From: Mangifera indica
Taxonomy: Eukaryota; Streptophyta; Magnoliopsida; Sapindales; Anacardiaceae
Assembly: GCF_011075055.1 (NCBI RefSeq)
Contig: NC_058150.1
Span: forward strand, 10,330,330-10,394,329
DNA: 64,000 bases
Reading direction: 5' to 3'
The notes under the pieces were generated by a model. It did not search any database, was not told the origin of the DNA, and saw only the letters and a program-made list of their open reading frames with translations. Position numbers and translations under genes: made by a program. Every line of letters begins with the position of its first letter. The first letter of the stretch is position 1. Below, piece after piece: positions 11,589 through 25,619 of the stretch.

Positions 11589-13150
11589 CATTTATGAGAT
11601 CTGAGCACCACGAGAAAATGATCGATAAGAAGCATGACATCCCAAAGCAGTATGCAAATTGTTAACCGATTCTATTGACTCCTCATCAAATGACATGGTA
11701 GGTGTCCATGCCCTAATATACCACTCCACCTTCCGATCAAGCAGTATTAGACGCAATATAGCTATAATAAGATCCTGAAACAAATAAAATAAAACTTTGT
11801 TGTAAGTTAACAAAACATATCATTATATTTTATTATATATAATAAAAATTGAAAAATTCCACTTACCGAAATTGTGCCTATAATTACTTCAACTTCCACT
11901 TAAGCATTCATGAGCACAGTCATCTGTGATGAATAACACAATTAGCGATAGGTTGCATACAGTCTCGTAAATTCAAAACTACATTAAAAAGAGCAATAAA
12001 TTGGTTAGTATTAACGATAACATGTAATCGAATTATTTGCTAGATTAATAATGTGTTGTTTACCTGTAATGCATGTATACCCTATCACATGGAGTCTACT
12101 ATTTATTTTATGACAACACATCCCATGGATATAAACTAAATGCATATAGATCATCGGCGAGATGCAACATTTGATTAGATACCATGTTTCTATTGTCTAC
12201 CTTCAAAAGGAAGGAATGTGTTAAATACAAAATTGCAAACTTTACACATCCTCACATTATCACCCCAAATCTGGTCATCAACCGCCTTTCGATGTTTTGA
12301 TACTATAATGATCTATTAAGCCCTGGGAAGTATTATAGCATCAATCTAAGGTTCTTGAACAGTTCATGTAATGCGATACATCTATGTCATCTCTAATAAA
12401 AGACTAGTGATAAGTGCAAACTTTATTGGGTCGAAACATACTTCCATAACGTTTATTTAGAACTATAGTTCTCTATCATGTTGCCTCTGATTAATTAGAT
12501 GAAAAAACACAGCATGCATAAGAATGACACTAAAACGAGTCTCTTCCAAACCCAAGAATTAGCCAAAATAGCTTGTTCGAAATATCTCTCATTGTATCAT
12601 CATTAATTTTTAGTTTATGATGCTATCAACATCTATCTTTATTTGAACAGTTATTTACTCATTAAATTTATACGCTTCATGAAACCTGTATGCTTTCCTT
12701 TGGACATTGATTTGGTGTTCTTGCAATTTAAATGGAAAACAAATGAAAGAAAAAAAACAAGATACTGTGAATAATGACATTACAGGACCATAGGTGATCA
12801 TCTGGTAGGGTAGGAAAGATCGTTGATATCGCCTACTAGGCGATATCATCTATTGTTCTTAAAAATTCTTATTCTTTTCTCAAATTAGCCAAATCAACCA
12901 AATCAAACAATCAATTGTGTGCTTAGACCAGTGAAATTAACCAAATCACAATCAATGGTCACACACCCAAATTACATCAACACAACAAAATCCTCTTTTT
13001 TATTTATCTATTCATACACCAACACTAAACACCAATATCTAGAAAATACATTAACAAAATTTAAATAAATCCAAGTAGAAATCACTCACCTGTAAAACTC
13101 AGCATGCCATTTTTTCCAAATCTATCATATTCAAATGATGACATTGGTGG
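11589..13150 (-). pseudogene. decayed antisense MULE gene resembling DUF1985-family proteins
   Basis: On the minus strand, disjoint frames read pieces typical of DUF1985 proteins: a MRDISNKLFWLILGFGR stretch near 12560-12600, CKVCNFVFNTFLPFEG near 12215-12265, and MVSNQMLHLADDLYAF...YPWD near 12120-12190. The order is that of the family. Further downstream (11592-11700) is an open frame with KVEWYIRAWTPTMSFDEES that I cannot assign. A candidate first exon begins at ATG 13143. Stops and frame changes are frequent. DUF1985 genes are known companions in some plant MULEs. The identification rests on short matches from memory. Confidence 0.45.
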
Positions 13151-13513
13151 ATGAAGCATTCGATCTCATCAACGTTGGTGGATAGACTGTTTGTTGTTGG
13201 TATTGGTTGCTTCTTTTTCTTCACAGTGGAGGCTTGGAAAGGGAGAAGACTTTTTTAATTAATTTTGGGAAACTAAGTAACCTTGGAGTTTTATATTTAA
13301 AACTCACATGAACTTCCTTTTTTGCTTTGCAAAAGGGAATCGCCTATAGACTTCTTTCATTTGTGAACAGTCGAATCGTAAGACTATCAAATTTTAGTCA
13401 TAACAAGGGTATTTTTGGAACTATATCCTTTTTGTGGTATATTTGTTATATGTATAAAAAGTATGGTAAAAATATATAGGTAGACCCAAAAATGGTTTTT
13501 TTTTTTAAATATC

Positions 13514-13864
13514 CCAAGTATATATGACAAAAACCTTGGGAAAGACACCTATATATATGTGTGTATATTATTCAAGGTAAAGACTTAATTTGCAACATAG
13601 ATAATGGACAATTAATACAACTGAGTTATTGGGAAACAAAGAGTTGATGCCTTCATACACACACACATATATTCAATAAAACACAAACACATATTAAAGG
13701 TAGCAACAACTCTCAAATTTTGATCCAATATTAATTCCCTTATATATCAATTGGAATGAATGTGTTATGATCATGACAATGACGAACCTTATTAATTTCA
13801 TGCCAACGGAAGATCTCCTTATCAATTCCTTTTCAAACTAAATTAGTAAAACCTTTGGTTGCCC

Positions 13865-13901
<37 letters not shown>

Positions 13902-14669
13902 GCCATAAGCCAAAGCCATAGCCATTGGATAAGTTACTTGAAAAAGGTGTATTCTTGGTATACACATACATGTCACTTATTCTCACAAATTCTTTTACTA
14001 ACCATTTTCATCTCATGATCCATGGAACAAGAGCACAATTACAGTTCTATATATGTGATAATAAATTAAACATGGAATTTGGTTGAATGGCCTAAAAGGA
14101 ATAATTAAGGTAATTGAGTAAAAATGGGAGTTCAAAATAAAGCTTCAGTTAAATGTCTGATTGCCATGGTTGTTGAAAAGGATGGAGAAGGTATCCATGA
14201 AAATACTTAGCTAAAGGTTTTACCGTTCAAAACAAGAACCTAGTATGTCGATGATTACACAAGTACCTTCTCAAATAAACATCTAGACAATAGTCTGGTT
14301 TGGGACAATATTATTAACCTATTTATGGCTTTTAACAAAGTTACTCATACAATTGCTTATTTACCATGCATTTGGGTAAATTTTAGTTGATTGTATTAGT
14401 TTAATTACATTGATGGTTTGATTATGATTATTATAGAAAATAAGGAGAGAACATACAAGTAATTCAAATTGTATCTTAACAACTACATACTTTTATATAT
14501 ACATGTCAAAGACGTTGTTGACTTGGATTTCTTCCTTGGGCTGCACTGTAGGTTCACCAAACTTCATAAGACGTTTACCTAAGTCAGAACAAGTTCTCTA
14601 GGGAAGTGAACGTATTAAGATATAAATCAAATAAATGACATAAGAAAAACACACATTATGTGGCAACTG
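13514..14669. other. intergenic, no gene seen; (TG)n microsatellite
   Basis: No coding stretch on either strand. A (TG)n run of about 15 units lies at 13870-13898. The remainder is AT-rich and has no recognisable repeat partner in this window. Confidence 0.6.
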
Positions 14670-14679
14670 AATTATATTA

Positions 14680-15699
14680 GGCCAAAACACTTATTCCCAC
14701 CTAAAGTTTATTGTTTTCCTATATTCCCACCCATAAATTTTAAAAAACCCAAAGGCCCACCCATAAGGGGTTAACTTTAACACTTTCTGTTAGTGAAAAT
14801 GACATTTAGGTAAATTTGTTTTCTTTGTGAAAGATTAGTGAGGTAAAGGATCAAACAAAAATCATCGAACAGGTGTTGAGCACAAGTCCAGAAAACACTT
14901 CGTGAAAGAAATTTAGGACTGACTACCCGCAAGAATATTAATTTGACTTTCCTCTGTGAAAGAATTTAAGCTAACACCAGATTTTATAATTGTAAGAAAG
15001 ATAGTCAATTAGCAACTCATAGTTCATTGTGATGTTTTCCCTTTGATGAAGAAATTTTAGGTTAGAAATCACGAATAAACCTTAAAGCCAAAGATGCATG
15101 AAGTGCATAACCATATGGAAGTGCATCTTCATTCACTCTGAAATAAGTTGAGTGGGGGAATTTAACCATCCTACTTGTCTCATTCTTCATCCAGAGAAAG
15201 AAAAAGTTTCTTGGGATCACCTCTTGATAAAATGCAAAATCTTTAGAACCTATCAATAGCTGCATAATGCCAACTTTTTCATCTCTAATCATTTTTCTAG
15301 TAACAATTTGGAAGTACTCATGCAAGATTTTGTCATTCACGGGGGTGTTAAAAAAGAAATTTTAGGCAATCTAATCTTCTCTTACTGTGCTCAAAGTGAT
15401 TCACTTTATGGGCGTGGTACTGTTGAAAACTTGCCATTGAGTGACAACTTTCTTGACATTCCACTTGTAGGAGTGTTTTTCGGATTTGTGCTCAAAACTT
15501 GTTTAATGAATTTCTTCAATGGTTGTTTGATCTTTTGCCTCACTAATCTTTTGTCAAGAAAGCAAATTTACCTATATGTCATTTTCACTAACAGAAAATG
15601 TTAAAGTTAATCCTCCATGAGTGGGTTTTTGAGTTTTTAAAGTTGACGAGTGAGAAAACGAGAAAACAACAAACCTTGGTAGGGAATAAGTCCTTTGGC
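14680..15699. mobile_element. Pack-MULE-like element carrying an ILR1-like gene fragment
   Basis: The ends form an inverted repeat of more than 200 bp. The left reads GGCCAAAACACTTATTCCCA and the right, reverse-complemented, GCCAAAGGACTTATTCCC. The similarity continues through a block reading TTCTGTTAGTGAAAATGACA on both sides (about 14788 and 15580) and on to the TTGAGCACAA region. Flanking 10-mers are AATTATATTA (14670-14679) and AATTACATTA (15700-15709), a near-perfect 10-bp target duplication as in Mutator-like elements. No transposase is present; the middle holds a host gene fragment. Confidence 0.8.
15062..15355 (-). pseudogene. IAA-amino acid hydrolase ILR1-like, C-terminal fragment
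   Basis: The minus frame ends at a normal-looking stop (15062-15064) and reads MGS-type motifs of M20-family amidohydrolases: IGSKDFAFYQEVIP, FFLWMKNET, HSTYFRVNEDALPYG and ALHASLALRFI. This is the last coding part of ILR1-like hydrolases, which release free auxin from amino acid conjugates in the endoplasmic reticulum. Only about 97 residues of a roughly 440-residue protein are present; the metal-binding N-terminal part is absent. It sits between the inverted repeats of a small MULE, so it is most simply a captured fragment. Confidence 0.82.
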
Positions 15700-15709
15700 A
15701 ATTACATTA

Positions 15710-15991
15710 TTAATGTATGGGCCTATAATGGGCTTTTTTGGTACAACATTTTACAGGTCTTTTTCAGTAATTTCATATTGCATCAAACTTTCACTCCATA
15801 TTTCATTCCTATTATATTTTTGTAGTTGAGCTTAAGCATATAAAACTTACCACCCACCCTCCAGTTAGGACACTTAGTCAATTCTAAAACAAATATCAAA
15901 ATAATAATGAATTATTTTTAATTTAATAAAAAATCATAATCTCTTTAATTATTTTAAACGATCCCTGCCAGACTTTGTAAGGTTCTCTTTC
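15710..15991. other. short spacer, nothing recognised
   Basis: AT-rich sequence between two inverted-repeat elements. No coding sense or repeat partner was seen. Confidence 0.5.
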
Positions 15992-16462
15992 GACCAAAAT
16001 ACTTGTTTCCACCTTAGGTATAGTAAAAGTGTAAAGTTCTACCTTTTAATTTTTAAAAATTCAAACACTCACCCATGAATGAATTTTCGTTAAAGATTTT
16101 AGTTAAGATTAGAGGTAAAACCATCATTTACTAAGAAAATTTAAAAAATAAAAGTTTTATTACATTTTCCTTCCTAAGTTTAAAATTCTCCTAATTTCTC
16201 TTTAAAGTTTGAAAAGTTATATTTTCTCCCTAAGGTTTGAAAAGTTATATTTTCTCCCAAAATCCTTAGGTTTTTTTTCTTCCCTTTTCGATGATGGCAA
16301 CCAGTTGAATAAGAGAAGAAGAGATAACAACATCTCTGATATCGTCTCCATCCAAGAAGAGATAGAGCATTGTCTGAACGACAAGATCTCTGAGAAGTAA
16401 AGAGTTTGGTGGCAGTTGTTTGGACTGAGATCTCTAAAAGGTGAAGATCTTTGTTAACTGAG

Positions 16463-18566
<2,104 letters not shown>

Positions 18567-18570
18567 TTTT

Positions 18571-18582
18571 TGGTATCAGAGC
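18571..18582 (+). promoter_or_regulatory. primer-binding site of family B
   Basis: TGGTATCAGAGC lies four bases after the 5' LTR. This is the common plant LTR-element site complementary to the 3' end of initiator methionine tRNA. Confidence 0.88.
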
Positions 18583-18712
18583 ATGGTTTTGGGACCCAAA
18601 AAAAAAAATTTTGAGAATGATTTCCTTCATAACATGTTCATAAGTTAGTAGCTAAAGCAGTGTTGATCGCTCCCACGCCCTGACCTTTGTAAGTAAATAC
18701 CTACTGTAGCTA

Positions 18713-19600
18713 TTGATATACCTTATTCAAAGGACTATGTGGTTTTGCAAAAATAGAAAGAATATGAGAAGGTCTAGCAAATTGAATACTCCCATCCCAG
18801 AGGATAGCCATTTAGAGGCACCGATACCAACACTGGCCCTAAACCCAGCACCAAGGATGGTTGAGGTATCCGAGATCAGAAATATTGTTCAAGAGGTACT
18901 GAAAGAGCACCGAGAATTATCTGCTAGTGTTAGGTTTGCTTGGTGGAGACTCATGTGTACCACTAGGACTGTAGAGGGTATGTCATGGGTCGATTTCAAA
19001 CAGATGTTTGAGGAAGAGTACAAATCAGTAGATTTTATAAGATCTCAGACTCAGGAGTTCTTCAGTTTAAGATAGGGTTACATGACAGTTCGAGAATATT
19101 TTGCTCGATTCAATGTTCTTGTTATGTATGCCCCAGGAGTAACTGGTACGGTTCAAGGTAGGATAAAGATGTTTGTTCAGGGACTCCGAGCTAGCATTGC
19201 TAAGGAGGTGATGGTGGGGGAGCATGCCCTCACTACCTATTCTGAGGCTTTAAATAGGTCATGTGGGCAGAGATTATGTTGGAACGTATAGATCGAGAAA
19301 GGGTCTCACAAATAATAGATAGAGGGATTAGTCATGGAGTAGTTCTAAGAGAGATAAGCAATCGAGGAATCAGTAGAAACATAGACTGAAGAGGAAAAAG
19401 AATCTTTGAGTCGAGAGGCCCAAGAAGAGGCGATAGAGACAAAAGGCCTTGTCAAGAAGAATCTCTCACATGTCAAAGATGTGGTCACAGACACCCGGGT
19501 GAATACAGGATTGGTCAAAGAATCTGTTACAGGTGTGGACAACCAAGGCATTTCACCAGAGAGTGCCTTACTAGAGTTGGTGTGACTCCAGTAAGACTAA
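18713..19600 (+). pseudogene. gypsy gag with zinc knuckle (family B)
   Basis: The gag core reads VEGMSWVDFKQMFEEEY, then a TAG at 19074, then MTVREYFARFNVL and the FVQGLR motif. The part that in family A carries PPEFKG...ADEWI is missing, so there is an internal deletion near 18935. The region from 19293 is rich in Arg/Glu and ends in a zinc knuckle reading CYRCGQPRHFTRECL (about 19527-19570), preceded by a second, partial CQRCGHRHPGEY motif. Confidence 0.82.
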
Positions 19601-19689
19601 AGCAACCTGCAGGTATAGGACAGGCTAGGGTATACACCATCGCATAGGCACAAGTTGAGGCCTAGCCATCAACTGTGACGGGTCAGTTA

Positions 19690-20770
19690 CTTTTTTATAC
19701 TATTCCTTTATATACTTTGATTGATTCAGGTGCTACACATAGTTTTATAGCTCAAGGATTAGTTGAGAGAATAGGACTAAAACTACAGAAGTAAACCACA
19801 TTAGCATCGAAATGTCAGATGGTAACAATATATTAAGTGATAGTATGTTGTTACATCAAACAGTGGTGTTAAAAGGCCAAGAATTAATAGTAGATTTAAT
19901 CGTGTTTGAGATGCTTGATTTTGATATGATCTTGGGAATGGATTTTCTTAGCAAGTATGAGGCTGAAATCGACTGTAAGAAGAAGAAGGTCAAGTTCAAC
20001 TTGGATAATGGTGACAAGTTCTCATTTGGTGAGGGTCGACTACTAAGCATGATGATTAGGAGTATCAAAGTTAGAAAAATGTTAAGTAAAGGATGTATTG
20101 GGTATTTAGCACATGTGGTGGATAAATCTAATTCTGAGTCAACTCTAAGTGTGGAAAGCACTCCAGTGGTCTGTGAATTTCTAGAGTTCAGCATCGAGTT
20201 GGCCTTAGGAACAACACCAATATCGAAGGCACCTTATCGTATGGCCCTAGCAGAACTTCAAGAATTAAAGAAGCAGCTACAGGAATTACTTGATAGTGGG
20301 TTTATTCAACCAAGTCATTCACCATGGGGTGCACCAATCGTCTTTGTAAAAAAGAAGGATGGATCAATGCGTATGTGTATCAACTATAGAGAGCTCAACC
20401 CTGTGACCATTAAAAATAAATACTCACTACCAAGAATCAATAACTTGTTTGACCGATTGAGAAGAGCTACAGTGTTTTCAAAGATAGACTTGAAGTTTGG
20501 ATATCATCAAGTTCGAGTTACAGAAAAGGATATCCCAAAAAAACTGCATTCAAAACTAGATATGGGTATTACAAATTCGTGGTGATGTTTTTCAGGTTAA
20601 CCAATGCCCCAGCAATTTTCATGGATCTTATGAACATGGTGTTTCAAGATTGGTTGGATAGTTTCATCGTAGTCTTTATCGATGACATTTTGGTATATTC
20701 CAAGACTCAAGAGGATCATGAGCAATATCTGAAATTGGTTTTGCAAAGACTAAGGGATCAATAATTATAT
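19690..20770 (+). pseudogene. gypsy protease and reverse transcriptase, first part (family B)
   Basis: The protease motif LIDSGATHSFIA is at about 19716-19752. RT motifs are [18 protein letters not shown] (20344-20398) and [12 protein letters not shown] (20478-20514). A small indel near 20545 shifts frame, and the RT continues from 20579 with [12 protein letters not shown] and [12 protein letters not shown] (about 20670-20704), stopping at 20762-20764 where a Lys or Gln codon is expected. Confidence 0.88.
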
Positions 20771-21500
20771 GCCAAATTCTCTAAATGTAAATTTTGGTTA
20801 GATCATGTGATCTTTCTAGGACATGTGGTCTCAGCTGATGGTATTTTTGTAGATCCTAGTAAAGTGGAAGTTATGATGGAATGATAGAGACCAAGATCAG
20901 CTAAGGAGGTTAGAAGTTTCTTGGGGTTAGCTGGCTATTACCAACAGTTCATTAAAGGATTTTCCAAATTAGCTCGACCATTGATGGAATTGACTCGTAA
21001 AGATGTTCCCTTTCATTGGTCTTCGAATTATGAGAATAGTTTCCAAGTCTTGAAATAGAGATTGACTACGACTCCGGTTTTGACTTTACTAACCAATGGT
21101 GAGGAATATGACCTATATACAGATGCATCACATCAAGGATTTAGAGTTATCTTGATGCAAAGGGGCAAAGTAATTGCATATGCCTCCCGCTAGCTAAAGG
21201 ATTATGGGAATAGGTATCCAACTCATGATTTAGAGTTGGCTGCAGTGGTATTTGCCCTTAAGATTTGGTGCCATTATTTGTATGGGGTGAAGATGAACGT
21301 GCACACCGATCACAAAAGCTTGAAATATTTCTTCACTCAGAAAGAGTTGAATATGCGACAATGTTGATAGTTAGAATTGGTTAAAGATTATGATGTGAAC
21401 ATCAAATACCATCCAGGTAAGGCTAATATAGTAGTCGATACTTTAAGTAGGAAGGTAATGTTGTCTCACATGGCTATATCCCCTGAGTTACAATAAAATA
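20765..21500 (+). pseudogene. gypsy RNase H region (family B)
   Basis: Reading through stops gives [54 protein letters not shown] and [12 protein letters not shown]. The connection and RNase H domains are complete in outline. At least five in-frame stops occur (20762, 20884, 21057, 21193, 21366), several at codons that are Trp, Gln or Arg in relatives. Confidence 0.85.
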
Positions 21501-21534
21501 TCCTTCACGAGCAAATTGAGTTGGTCACAGGTTA

Positions 21535-22980
21535 TTGGCTCGAATAGATATCAGATCAACTCTATTAGATGAAATCAAAGTTAGCCAGACTTCTGATAAG
21601 CAGTGTGCACAAATGATACAAAAGGTTGCTAAAGGACTTGAATCAGACTTCCAAGTAGTTAATGGGGTCTTGAGATTCAGAGATCGTGTATGCATTCCTC
21701 AAGATAATGACTTAAGAACTTGAATTCTAATTGAGGCACATAGTACACTTTACACTGCTCACCCTGGGGTGTGAAGATGTATCAGGACTTGAGAAGAATT
21801 TACTAGTGGGTAGGTATGAAAAAGGCAGTGGCAAATTTTGTATCAAAATGCATGGTTTGTCAACAGGTTAAGACAGAGCATCAGCGACCCTCTAGATTAT
21901 TGTAACCTTTAACAATACCCGAGTGGAAATGGGAGGAGGTCTCAATGGACTTTATGGTGGGATTACGAGAGGTTAGAGATGGATTCAATGCCCTGTGGGT
22001 TATTATGGATCGATTGACCAAGTCGACACACTTTATTCCGGTTAGAGATAATATGGGCATAGATCAATTGGGACAAATTTACGTAAGAGAGATAGTCAAA
22101 CTTCAGAAGTGTCAAGGAGGATCATGTCGGACAGGGATACACGACTTGTTTCAGCTTTCTAGCAAAGTCTACAAAAGGCATTAGGTACCCGGTTATCTTT
22201 TAATACGACATATCACCCCCAGTCAAATGGTCAAATAGAGAGGGTTAATTAAGTAATTGAGGATATGTTAAGGGCATATTGTCTAGATCATGGGACTAGT
22301 TGGATTAATGTTGTGCCTCTGATGGAGTTTTCTTATAACAATAGCTATCAAACAACTATTCAAATGACCCCGTACGAGGCCTTTTATAGGAGGAAATGTC
22401 GATCACCATTGCATTGGGATGAGATTGGAGAAAGAGATGAATTGGCTAGCGCTTTAAGGCCTGAGAGGACCCAACAAATGATTGATCAGGTGGGGTTGAT
22501 CCGAGAAAGGATAAAACAGGCCCAAGATCGACAAAAAAACTATGCCGATCAAAGGAGACATGACTTGGAGTTTGAGGTTGGTGACTATGTGTTTGTCAAG
22601 GTTACTTCGTATCGACATGTTATGAGATTCGACAGAAAAGGGAAGTTAGCACCGCGATATATAGGGTCGTATGAAATCATTGAGAGGATTGGTAAGGTGG
22701 CATATCGGCTTGCATTGCCACTAAACATGAGACGTATTCATAATGTGTTTCATATATCGTTGTTGCGTAAATGTCTTGGTGACCCATCCCAAGTAGTTAA
22801 AATAGAAGACGTTGAGTTAGCAGACAGTTTGGTATATGAAGAGCGCCCTGCACAAATAGTGGATCGACAAATTAAGATACTTAGGCATCGACAGATTTCT
22901 TTAATCAAGGTTCAATGGCAAAATCACTAGGCCGAAGAGGCTACTTAGGAGTTAGAAGAAAATATGGGGTAGAGATGTCG
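21535..22980 (+). pseudogene. gypsy integrase with chromodomain-like tail (family B)
   Basis: The zinc-binding region is near 21745-21870 (HPGV, CMVCQQVK). The core reads MDFMVGL, TKSTHFIPV and then a frame change near 22105; the catalytic D/E motifs are only partly readable. From 22265 the frame is open through the [19 protein letters not shown] and [16 protein letters not shown] C-terminal domain and the chromodomain-like end. A TAG replaces a codon at about 22928, and the conserved Trp codon near 22946 is also TAG. Confidence 0.85.
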
Positions 22981-22990
22981 AAATTCTTTT

Positions 22991-23004
22991 TAGGGGGGAA
23001 GAAA
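22991..23004 (+). promoter_or_regulatory. polypurine tract of family B
   Basis: TAGGGGGGAAGAAA directly precedes the TG of the 3' LTR. Confidence 0.8.
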
Positions 23005-25094
23005 TGTAATATTCCTAAATTAATAAAAGGGCATTTTGGCCATTTGGTTAAACATTTGAGTAAATATATATGTATATATATATATATATATAAAAGCCAT
23101 TTGAATAAAGATGGAGAGAAACGCAGATTTCATTTCCCACCACTTGTGCACAGACGTAACGCACTCTTCCTGCCATTTATATTTGTCTAAGTAATGCCTG
23201 CTAGACATAACTCTACTGGAAGACATTTTGGAGGGATAACGGTATAAAAGAAAAGAAACAGTTTTCTGAAGGGTTTTCGACTGGGTTTTCATGTTTGTTT
23301 CCTTTACACAAAAAAAAGAATTCTCTACTACATAATTGTTACATTGCCAGCAACCATTTCTTACGTAGCCAAAGAGAAAGGAGAATCTTTCATTCGCTAG
23401 TCAAATAAAGAGGTATTTGAGGAGATTATTGCCACGCAAAGATAAACGTCATCGCCAGAGGAGAGGTAGGCTTTTGAACCACCCTTCCCTACTGCATCTA
23501 TAACCTGTGAAAGTAGTTGATATTTTCTATGTGTGTTTATATATATATAAGTGTTTCCAGATGTTTTAGTTATTATGATTATATAAGTATATTCTCTATA
23601 TATATGTAAGAAGATTAAGTGTATGCATGTATACGGGAATTCAGAATTAATTAAGCGGTGTTGATGGGTTGCAATATAATTATTGAAATAATCGTTGTAT
23701 GAATTGATGGAATGTGATTCGGTGGTTAGACATACAAAGAAAAAAAATCTGTGAATGGTTTCCAAAGAAAAAAAAAAAAAGAAAGAAACGTAGGCTGTCT
23801 ATATCTCTTATTGGAATAATTTTCTGTGATTATGATTTTTGTATACATATGTATGATTATGCAGTTGAGGTTTTCTTTTGATTTCCATGAGGATGGAAAG
23901 TGAGGATTTTAGGATAGACGCTTAAAAGAAAAAAAAAAAAAAAAAGGAAGGATTCTGTAAACATGGATGTCTTTCCAAATCAGAAATTTTTTTAGAGTTT
24001 ATCAACAGAAATGACGCACTGCCCAAAATTACATCTTGCATGTTAAACGTACGATATACACACCTGGTAAAGGCAGAAACTTCTGTTGTTTGGCTTAAAG
24101 GCAGAATCTTTGTCGTCGGCTATAGATGAAAATATTACAGCATGCATTAGACTTTATTTTTAGCTGCAGTGGCATGTGTGTATCCAAAATTCCAGTAATA
24201 ATCTGCATGCCTGTTTGTCATGAAGTGGTGGAAAATTTTGAGTGGTTAATTGTGCTGGATTTTTTTTAGTATTAAATGTATGATTTATCTCTTTGGATGA
24301 ATCATCATCATGAGCTAGATTGCATGACTAAAATTGGCATGTGCTAAGAATTGGATTGCTGAATTTATAAAGTAATAATATGTTACGTGCGCTTCATCAT
24401 GCAAAGCTTGGTTTGTTGCATTTATTAAGTAAATACAATAAAACTATGCATACCTATTTTTGGTACACAATTTGTATACATAAATGAGGTGTTATCATGT
24501 GATTGAATTTTTTTTTATCATATGATGACATGTTTTAAAATCATCTAATTACATAATGACACATCATTGTGTACATGAATTGTGTACAAAAAATGGGTAT
24601 ACATAACATTGCTTAAGTAAATAACATTACTTATTAAGATAGCTATAAACAGAGGTATAGCCAATTAATGAGACATCTTGACTTCCGCATAAAGAGAAAA
24701 CATAATTAAATTGATATGTGATGTTAACGTGAGCGACACCTGAGACGGGTGTTCGAATTTGGTGAAGATGGATATATAATGTAACTAAAACAGATGCCCT
24801 CCAAAATGATGATGTAAGAGGCACCTGAGACAGGTGTCCAGTCGGGTACATCCGAGATGGGTGTGATGGTGAGATTCCGTTGAAAATATCCATATGAAAT
24901 ATCAGATTTATTAAAAAGGTCTACTGAATTTTACATTGAGATATTTTGGCACATTTTCTTTGTATTCCAATAAGTATTATATGATGATTTCTCATAAACA
25001 TCAAATTGTATTTGATGGTTATCATTATTTAAAAAAAAATTTAATAAATTAATTAATTACCATTAAGGGTCCGTTTCCAGACTGGTATGTTACA
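23005..25094 (+). repeat. 3' LTR of gypsy family B
   Basis: The termini and body match the 5' LTR. Relative to it, this LTR gained a 177-bp MITE at 24436-24612 and lost about 110 bp that in the 5' LTR lie between roughly 17990 and 18105. Confidence 0.9.
24436..24612. mobile_element. MITE with ~44-bp imperfect inverted ends in the family-B 3' LTR
   Basis: The 5' LTR has no such sequence. The insert is bounded by two copies of TTAAGTAAATA (24425-24435, 24613-24623). The left end reads CAATAAAACTATGCATACCT and continues into TGGTACACAATTTGTA; the right end, reverse-complemented, reads GCAATGTTATGTATACCCAT and continues into TTGTACACAATTCATG. Length 177 bp, no coding capacity. An 11-bp duplication suggests a Mutator-type origin, but the superfamily is uncertain. 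Confidence 0.78.
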
Positions 25095-25619
25095 CTAAGA
25101 TCTTTGACTTTTGTCTAGAATCAACCATCATTTCTTATCGCCACATTGTTTGAGGATAGCTCGAGCAAGACAAGGTCAACGTTGACTAAGGAGGAGGCCA
25201 GAGATGGCTAGAAGCAATGTCAAAAATTGAAGTTCAAAGAGGGTGAAACTGAAGTTTTTAAAAGTTATAAGGGGCAACTGAAATGGAAACCATAGATGGG
25301 GGAAAGATATGACCTTTTAAGACTGGAAAACTTCAAGTAAGGGTAAAGTTATTAATTTTTAAAATTTGGGAGAGAAAATATAATGAATTATATATTTTTT
25401 TAATTTAACCTTTAACTTTATCTAAAAAATTTAACAAAAATTAACTCATGGGTAAAATTTTAAGTTTTTAAAAGTTAAACGGTGGGCTTTAGCTTTTTAC
25501 ATTATCTTGGGTAGGAATAAGTCTTTTTGCCTTCTTCAATTCTTTTCCTTTTCCTCTTCGCCCTTCAGACACTCCCTTACACATTTTTTTTTCAGCGTTT
25601 ATCCGATTCTCACCTAGCC

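Larger units (their letters stand above)
6687..13513 (+). mobile_element. Mutator-like element (MULE) with solo LTR nested inside
   Basis: The two ends are imperfect inverted repeats of roughly 100 bp. The left reads GATATTTAAAAATATACCAC and the right, reverse-complemented, starts GGGATATTTAAAA and continues with matching CCACTTTTTGG and TTTTTAC(T/C)A blocks (about 13395-13513). Between them are pieces of a MuDR-type transposase on the plus strand and a decayed antisense gene resembling DUF1985 proteins. Plant MULEs carrying such an extra antisense gene are known. Family-A copy 1 has inserted at or beside its left tip, so the left target duplication cannot be read. Confidence 0.7.

Noticed and set aside
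15308..15825. Plus-strand frames of 98 and 75 codons
   Set aside because: They overlap the ILR1-like fragment on the other strand and the right inverted repeat of the Pack-MULE, and have no protein-like composition.
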